Below are positions 60,075 through 64,000 of a stretch of DNA of 64,000 nt, one piece after another (within the stretch, counting starts at the first letter, position 1; the number at the start of each line of letters is the position of its first letter). Source of the DNA: SIG565 sp045613385. GTDB taxonomy: Bacteria; Bacillota; Clostridia; Oscillospirales; Acutalibacteraceae. Position numbers and translations under genes: made by a program. The stretch lies in contig JAZLAW010000020.1 in assembly GCA_045613385.1 (NCBI GenBank), forward strand, positions 1 to 64,000, given 5' to 3'. A model generated the notes under the pieces. The model searched no databases. It saw only the letters and a program-made list of their open reading frames with translations, and was not told where the DNA came from.

Positions 60075-61314
60075 ATTGCGCTATTTCACTTTCTATAAGC
60101 ATAAGTCTATTATATTTAGCTACTCTGTCACTGCGGCATGGTGCACCTGTTTTAATCTGACCCGCATTTGTTGCCACCGCTATATCAGCTATTGTCGTAT
60201 CCTCTGTTTCACCCGAACGGTGTGAAATTACAGGGTTATATCCATTTTGTTGCGCCATCCTTATAACACGCAAAGTTTCGCTTAATGTGCCTATCTGATT
60301 TGGCTTTACAAGAATAGCATTTGCAACATTCCGCTCCATTCCATAACACAATTTAACGGGATTTGTAACAAATAAGTCATCGCCAACTAATTGAATATCC
60401 CGCCCCAATATCTCGGTCATAATTTTCCAGTTGTCCCAGTCATCTTCCCCCAGACCATCTTCTATGGATATAATAGGATATTTTGAACACAAGTCCTGAT
60501 ACATTTTTATAAGTGCTTCTCCACTCATATTAACATCTCTTTTAGGCAAATGGTAAACCCCATCCCCTTGATACCACTCGCTTGAAGCTATATCGAGGGC
60601 TATTTTAAAATCTTCTGTGGTAAATCCTGATTTTTCGATTGCTGTGCAAATTATTTCTATGGCCTGTTCATCGTTTTTAAGGTCGGGTGCAAAACCGCCT
60701 TCATCACCAACACCCGTCATATTATATTTTTGCAATATCTTTCCCAATGTGTGATACACTTCACTGCAACAACGCATACCTTCGCTAAAGGTTGTATCCA
60801 AAAACGGCATTATCATAAATTCCTGAATATCGATATTGTTTTTTGCGTGTGCGCCGCCATTCAGAATATTCATCATAGGTCGCGGCATTCTTGAGGCATT
60901 TAAGCCGCCCAAATATTTATAAAGTGGCAATTTATGCGATTCTGCCGCCGCTTTAGCTACAGCCATTGATACCGCAAGCATAGCATTAGCACCTATATTA
61001 CATTTGTTTTCAGTACCATCTAACTCTATCATTTTATAATCGATTTTTTCCTGTTCATCGGCAGAAATGCCGCATATAGCCTTACTAATATTTTCATTTA
61101 CATTCTTAACCGCTTTTTTTACGCCTTTGCCGCCATAACGACTTTTTTCATCATCCCTGAGTTCATATGCTTCATATGCGCCGGTAGATGCTCCTGATGG
61201 CGACAAAGCATATCCTACACTCCCATCGCACAATGTTACCTTTGCAGCAACAGTCGGGTTGCCGCGCGAATCCAACATTTCAAATGCTTCAACTTTATTT
61301 ATATTTCTTGACAT
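60073..61314 (-). CDS. eno: Enolase
   Basis: Converts 2-phosphoglycerate to phosphoenolpyruvate. EMLDSRGNPTV, loop SPSGASTGAYEA (Ser for the usual Val), GVGDEGGFAPDL, Mg2+ ligands in ALDIASSEW, SIEDGLGEDDW and VGDDLFVTNP, catalytic Lys in ILVKPNQIGT, and SHRSGETEDTTIADIAV. The 413-residue length is a little shorter than the common 430. Own promoter at 61336-61364. Confidence 0.97.
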   Translation of the reverse strand: MSRNINKVEAFEMLDSRGNPTVAAKVTLCDGSVGYALSPSGASTGAYEAYELRDDEKSRYGGKGVKKAVKNVNENISKAICGISADEQEKIDYKMIELDGTENKCNIGANAMLAVSMAVAKAAAESHKLPLYKYLGGLNASRMPRPMMNILNGGAHAKNNIDIQEFMIMPFLDTTFSEGMRCCSEVYHTLGKILQKYNMTGVGDEGGFAPDLKNDEQAIEIICTAIEKSGFTTEDFKIALDIASSEWYQGDGVYHLPKRDVNMSGEALIKMYQDLCSKYPIISIEDGLGEDDWDNWKIMTEILGRDIQLVGDDLFVTNPVKLCYGMERNVANAILVKPNQIGTLSETLRVIRMAQQNGYNPVISHRSGETEDTTIADIAVATNAGQIKTGAPCRSDRVAKYNRLMLIESEIAQ

Positions 61315-61335
61315 TTTAATTCTCCTTTTTATTAC

Positions 61336-61364
61336 CTTATAACCAAAGCATTTGCAAAATTCAA
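61336..61364 (-). promoter_or_regulatory. Promoter of eno
   Basis: On the minus strand TTGAAT, 17 bp, TATAAG, followed by AAAAAGGAG before the eno ATG. Confidence 0.65.
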
Positions 61365-61405
61365 AAAAATATTATTAAGTATTTCTTTTTTCTAATAATT
61401 TACTC

Positions 61406-61434
61406 TTCATTTTTTTGAAATATTATGTTATAAT
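61406..61434 (+). promoter_or_regulatory. Promoter of rlmB
   Basis: TTCATT, 17 bp, TATAAT. The weak -35 box is offset by a perfect -10 box. AGGGAG and the ATG at 61470 follow. Confidence 0.5.
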
Positions 61435-61469
61435 ATTAATTAATTATATATTAGGGAGATTTTAGTTTA

Positions 61470-62222
61470 ATGGAAATGATTGAAAATTCATTGAACAACA
61501 ATATAATTTGTGGCAGAAATCCGGTTCTTGAAGCTATACGCTCGGGCAGAGAAATAGACCGCTTGGTTGTTGCTCACGGAACCGGTGGTGGTTCTGTTAC
61601 TGCGATAATTGCAAAATGCAAGGCAAAAGGTATTTTGATTAAGGAAGTTTCTCCGCAAAAATTGGATTTTTTATGTGGCGGGGCTTTACACCAAGGCGTT
61701 GCCGTTATGTTTTCTGCTCAGGAATATTCTACTGTAGATGACATTCTCGAATGTGCAAAAGTCCGCGGTGAAAAACCTTTTATTATTATTTGTGATGAAA
61801 TTCAAGACCCACATAATTTAGGCGCTATTATCAGAAGCGCCGAAGCCGCAGGTGCTCACGGAATTATTATTCCTAAACGCAGAAGCGCTTCACTTAATGC
61901 TACTGTTGCAAAAAGTGCAAGTGGTGCGCTCGAATATATGAAGGTTGCGCGAGTCACAAACATCGCAAGTGAAATCGATAATCTGAAAAAATCGGGTGTA
62001 TGGGTTTTTGGTGCCGATATGGACGGTAAGCCGTATAACGATTTTGATTATGATATGCCTGTTGCAATAGTGATTGGTAACGAAGGAAACGGTATTGGAA
62101 AACTTGTTGCGCAGAAATGTGATGAAATTATAAGTTTACCGATGAAGGGAAAAATCAATTCTCTCAATGCCTCGGTTGCCGCAGGTATACTTATGTACGA
62201 AGTAGTAAGAAAACGAGGATAA
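61470..62222 (+). CDS. rlmB: 23S rRNA 2'-O-methyltransferase RlmB (TrmH/SpoU family)
   Basis: Methylates the 2'-O of a guanosine in 23S rRNA. An N-terminal L30e-like domain (ICGRNPVLEAIRSGREIDRL) is followed by SPOUT motifs 1-3: QDPHNLGAIIRSAEAAGAHG, VIGNEGNGI and LNASVAAGILMYE. The 250-residue protein is of typical length. It lies 27 bp before the large membrane protein gene. Confidence 0.95.
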   Translation: MEMIENSLNNNIICGRNPVLEAIRSGREIDRLVVAHGTGGGSVTAIIAKCKAKGILIKEVSPQKLDFLCGGALHQGVAVMFSAQEYSTVDDILECAKVRGEKPFIIICDEIQDPHNLGAIIRSAEAAGAHGIIIPKRRSASLNATVAKSASGALEYMKVARVTNIASEIDNLKKSGVWVFGADMDGKPYNDFDYDMPVAIVIGNEGNGIGKLVAQKCDEIISLPMKGKINSLNASVAAGILMYEVVRKRG

Positions 62223-62249
62223 TTTTTTGAAAGGATATGGGGGATAGCA

Positions 62250-64000
62250 ATGGGATTGTTTGATAAAACAAAAAAAGGTAAACACGCGGACAATTCTGAT
62301 TACATAACCGAACAAGAATCGGGTCTTAAAGATCCGTCTTTTATACACGTTTCTCCACACGTTTTGACCCCTGAGGAAGTTTTAGGTAGTAATTCTAAGC
62401 CTAAAAAGGCCACAAGAAATATACCTATGCAGAAAGGAAATTCTGTTTCTCCTCTGGAGGCTCTTAAAAACAGGGTTAAAAGTAATGCACAACCCTCTAC
62501 CGACACAAAACCTTTGGTTGCCGCTACACAAACCGACCGCGTTATGCCAACGGAGAGAATTACCGTTAAAAAAGCAGATGATGGTAAAAGTCTGCTTGAT
62601 AAGTGTATGCCATATATCGCTGATGGCGGCGGCGTTAAGAATGCCGATAAACCCGTTTATGAGCTTGATAGTATAGAAGATATTATAAATGCATCTGAAA
62701 ATAAGGCTGCGGAATTATTAAAACAACTCAACAGCCTTAGCAGTGTTTCTTATAGCTCTCTTTCAAAATCCGAGCCGATGCCGGAAAATACACCGGCTAC
62801 CGAAAAAATTGAAATGCACAAGGAAGAGAAAAAAGAAGTACCTATTCCAACTATTTCTGATATAGATAAAACCGATGACTTTGAACAAAAAACCGTACAG
62901 TTTGATGCGGTTAATAATACAGAAAATTACGAAGATATAACAAGCGGTACCAAGATAATTGACCTTTCGAATGAAATGTTTGAGAAAGAACAGGAACAAC
63001 CCCCTACCCTTCTTGTAAATCCGTTCCTGATGGAAAACGAATCTTTCAAGGTTGATGATGATTACTTTAGCTTTAGTGATGCAAAAAGAATCGGTACGTC
63101 ACTTATAAACCGTCTTAAATCTTCACGTACGCGACTACTTCTTACTTTTATTTTCGAATTGATTCTGGCAGCACCTTTGATTCCAACCATTCACGATATG
63201 CTATATGTAAATCAGATGTTTTTTGGTATTATAAGTTCTGCTGTTTTTGCGGTTATTTGTCTTATTAACTATGACGCTTTTACTGCAATAATTTCACTTT
63301 TTAAAAAGCAGTTCATACCCGAGAGTGTCTCGGGTATTCTTGGGGTTTTCTCTTTACTATATTCACTACAATCATTGATTTCAGGTAAAAACCCTTATTA
63401 CATTTTGTTGTTTGTAAGTTTTACCTTCATCTTTAAAACCATCGCTATGTTTATGCGCGACTCGTATATATTTGGCAATTTCAAAGTTATTGCATCCAGA
63501 AATAAAAAATTTGCGCTTAAGTTTATTGATGACAGACAAATAACGTTTGCAATGGCAAAAAATTCTGTAGATGGCGATGTTCTTGTAGGCATTGATGCTC
63601 CGTGTGTAAATGTCCATAATTTTATGAGAAATACCGAAATAGATAAAGTCACAAATAATTCTTTTTCTGTTTTCGTTTTAATTTCTGTGATTATTTGCTC
63701 TATAATCGGTATTTTTTACGGTATATACACCGCATCACTAAACGGTTTTCTTATGTCAATTACCGTATTTTCTTCATTATTACTTTCACCCACAATATTA
63801 TTTACCGACATTTTACCCCTTCGTTCTGCTTCAAAACGACTTAACCGTTTGGGCGGAATGATTACCGGTAGTACTGCCGCAAAAAAAATCGAACTTGCAA
63901 ATGCCGTAACTTTACGTTCGTGCGATTTATTTCCCAGCGGCACAATTTCTCTGGCAAATATGAAGGTATTAGACCCAAATAAAATAGATGATACTCTTTT
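62250..64000 (+). CDS. P-type ATPase-like membrane protein with altered phosphorylation motif (partial)
   Basis: The frame begins with ATG 62250, 7 bp after GGGGGA, and is open to the window edge (at least 583 residues). Residues about 1-290 are hydrophilic, low complexity and Pro/Glu/Lys-rich. Six predicted helices follow at about 295-315, 323-342, 362-380, 384-405, 473-495 and 498-520. Next is RLGGMITGSTAAKKIELANA, then SCDLFPSGTISL, at the position of P1B-type metal ATPases' GGxxLE...DKTGTLT. The aspartate (near residue 559) and GT remain, but K-T-G is changed to LFPSG. I recall similar uncharacterised clostridial proteins. The ATP-binding half lies beyond the window. Confidence 0.8.
   Translation, partial: MGLFDKTKKGKHADNSDYITEQESGLKDPSFIHVSPHVLTPEEVLGSNSKPKKATRNIPMQKGNSVSPLEALKNRVKSNAQPSTDTKPLVAATQTDRVMPTERITVKKADDGKSLLDKCMPYIADGGGVKNADKPVYELDSIEDIINASENKAAELLKQLNSLSSVSYSSLSKSEPMPENTPATEKIEMHKEEKKEVPIPTISDIDKTDDFEQKTVQFDAVNNTENYEDITSGTKIIDLSNEMFEKEQEQPPTLLVNPFLMENESFKVDDDYFSFSDAKRIGTSLINRLKSSRTRLLLTFIFELILAAPLIPTIHDMLYVNQMFFGIISSAVFAVICLINYDAFTAIISLFKKQFIPESVSGILGVFSLLYSLQSLISGKNPYYILLFVSFTFIFKTIAMFMRDSYIFGNFKVIASRNKKFALKFIDDRQITFAMAKNSVDGDVLVGIDAPCVNVHNFMRNTEIDKVTNNSFSVFVLISVIICSIIGIFYGIYTASLNGFLMSITVFSSLLLSPTILFTDILPLRSASKRLNRLGGMITGSTAAKKIELANAVTLRSCDLFPSGTISLANMKVLDPNKIDDTL

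Noticed and set aside
1..64000. CRISPR arrays, insertion sequences, prophage, tRNA or rRNA
   Set aside because: No regularly spaced direct repeats, transposase or integrase motifs, or cloverleaf/rRNA-like sequences were recognised on either strand.

Overview
This window is a continuous stretch of bacterial chromosome with dense, mostly housekeeping gene content. It points to an anaerobic, Gram-positive member of the Clostridia. The evidence is AT-rich DNA, the mazG-S4-yabP-yabQ-divIC-S1 block of endospore formers, HemZ, FAD-dependent ThyX, HprK and WhiA, a CIRCE/HrcA operator on groESL, formate-tetrahydrofolate ligase, a folT riboswitch, and the absence of outer-membrane functions. An uncultured Oscillospirales-type gut bacterium is my best guess, but rank below class is inference. 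I see no rRNA, tRNA, CRISPR array, insertion sequence, prophage or origin.

Layout. 1-2000: terminators, then the remains of a divergent MATE transporter/AraC regulator pair that have both lost their 5' ends. 2007-5460 (minus): acyl-ACP thioesterase, fhs and a beta-lactamase-like lipoprotein in which Cys replaces the nucleophilic Ser. 5589-9669 (plus): AlaX-type editing protein, a tetrahydrofolate riboswitch controlling folT-folC, and a cysteine-rich protein of unknown function. 9707-19724 (minus): hexose-phosphate mutase with a tiny membrane protein upstream, rpe, an MGMT-like protein, lon-engB, and pncB-lipoprotein-ABC exporter. 19834-24769 (minus): groES-groEL under CIRCE, a lipid kinase, a THUMP methyltransferase and an unpaired fumarase alpha subunit. 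24819-27771 (minus): the sporulation/cell-division block with a gene for HU inserted. 27860-36606 (minus): a long recJ-rel-dtd-MBL-hemZ-kinase-zinc ribbon-nucleosidase operon.

36776-38323 (plus): an MdoB-like phosphoglycerol transferase. 38343-44446 (minus): thyX-tmk-DJ-1-mltG-U32-penicillin-binding protein. 44586-45649 (minus): a small PQ-loop-type membrane protein and an SGNH hydrolase interrupted by an in-frame UAG. 45811-46944 (plus): a divergent PRPP synthetase. 46962-49982 (minus): a signal-peptidase-like protein with an HprK-like ATPase, the membrane protease YugP, and ychF. 50132-60031 (plus): hprK-glcK-murB-whiA-dnaE-pfkA-alr-mscL, linking carbon control, cell wall and replication. 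Then eno (minus), rlmB (plus), and a large membrane protein that runs off the window. That last protein looks like a P-type ATPase whose phosphorylation motif has been rewritten to DLFPSGT; it is the most unusual gene here.

Genes were identified by reading translated proteins against remembered family motifs; no database search was run. Many starts were moved to the codon with a sensible ribosome binding site, and promoters are consensus matches only.
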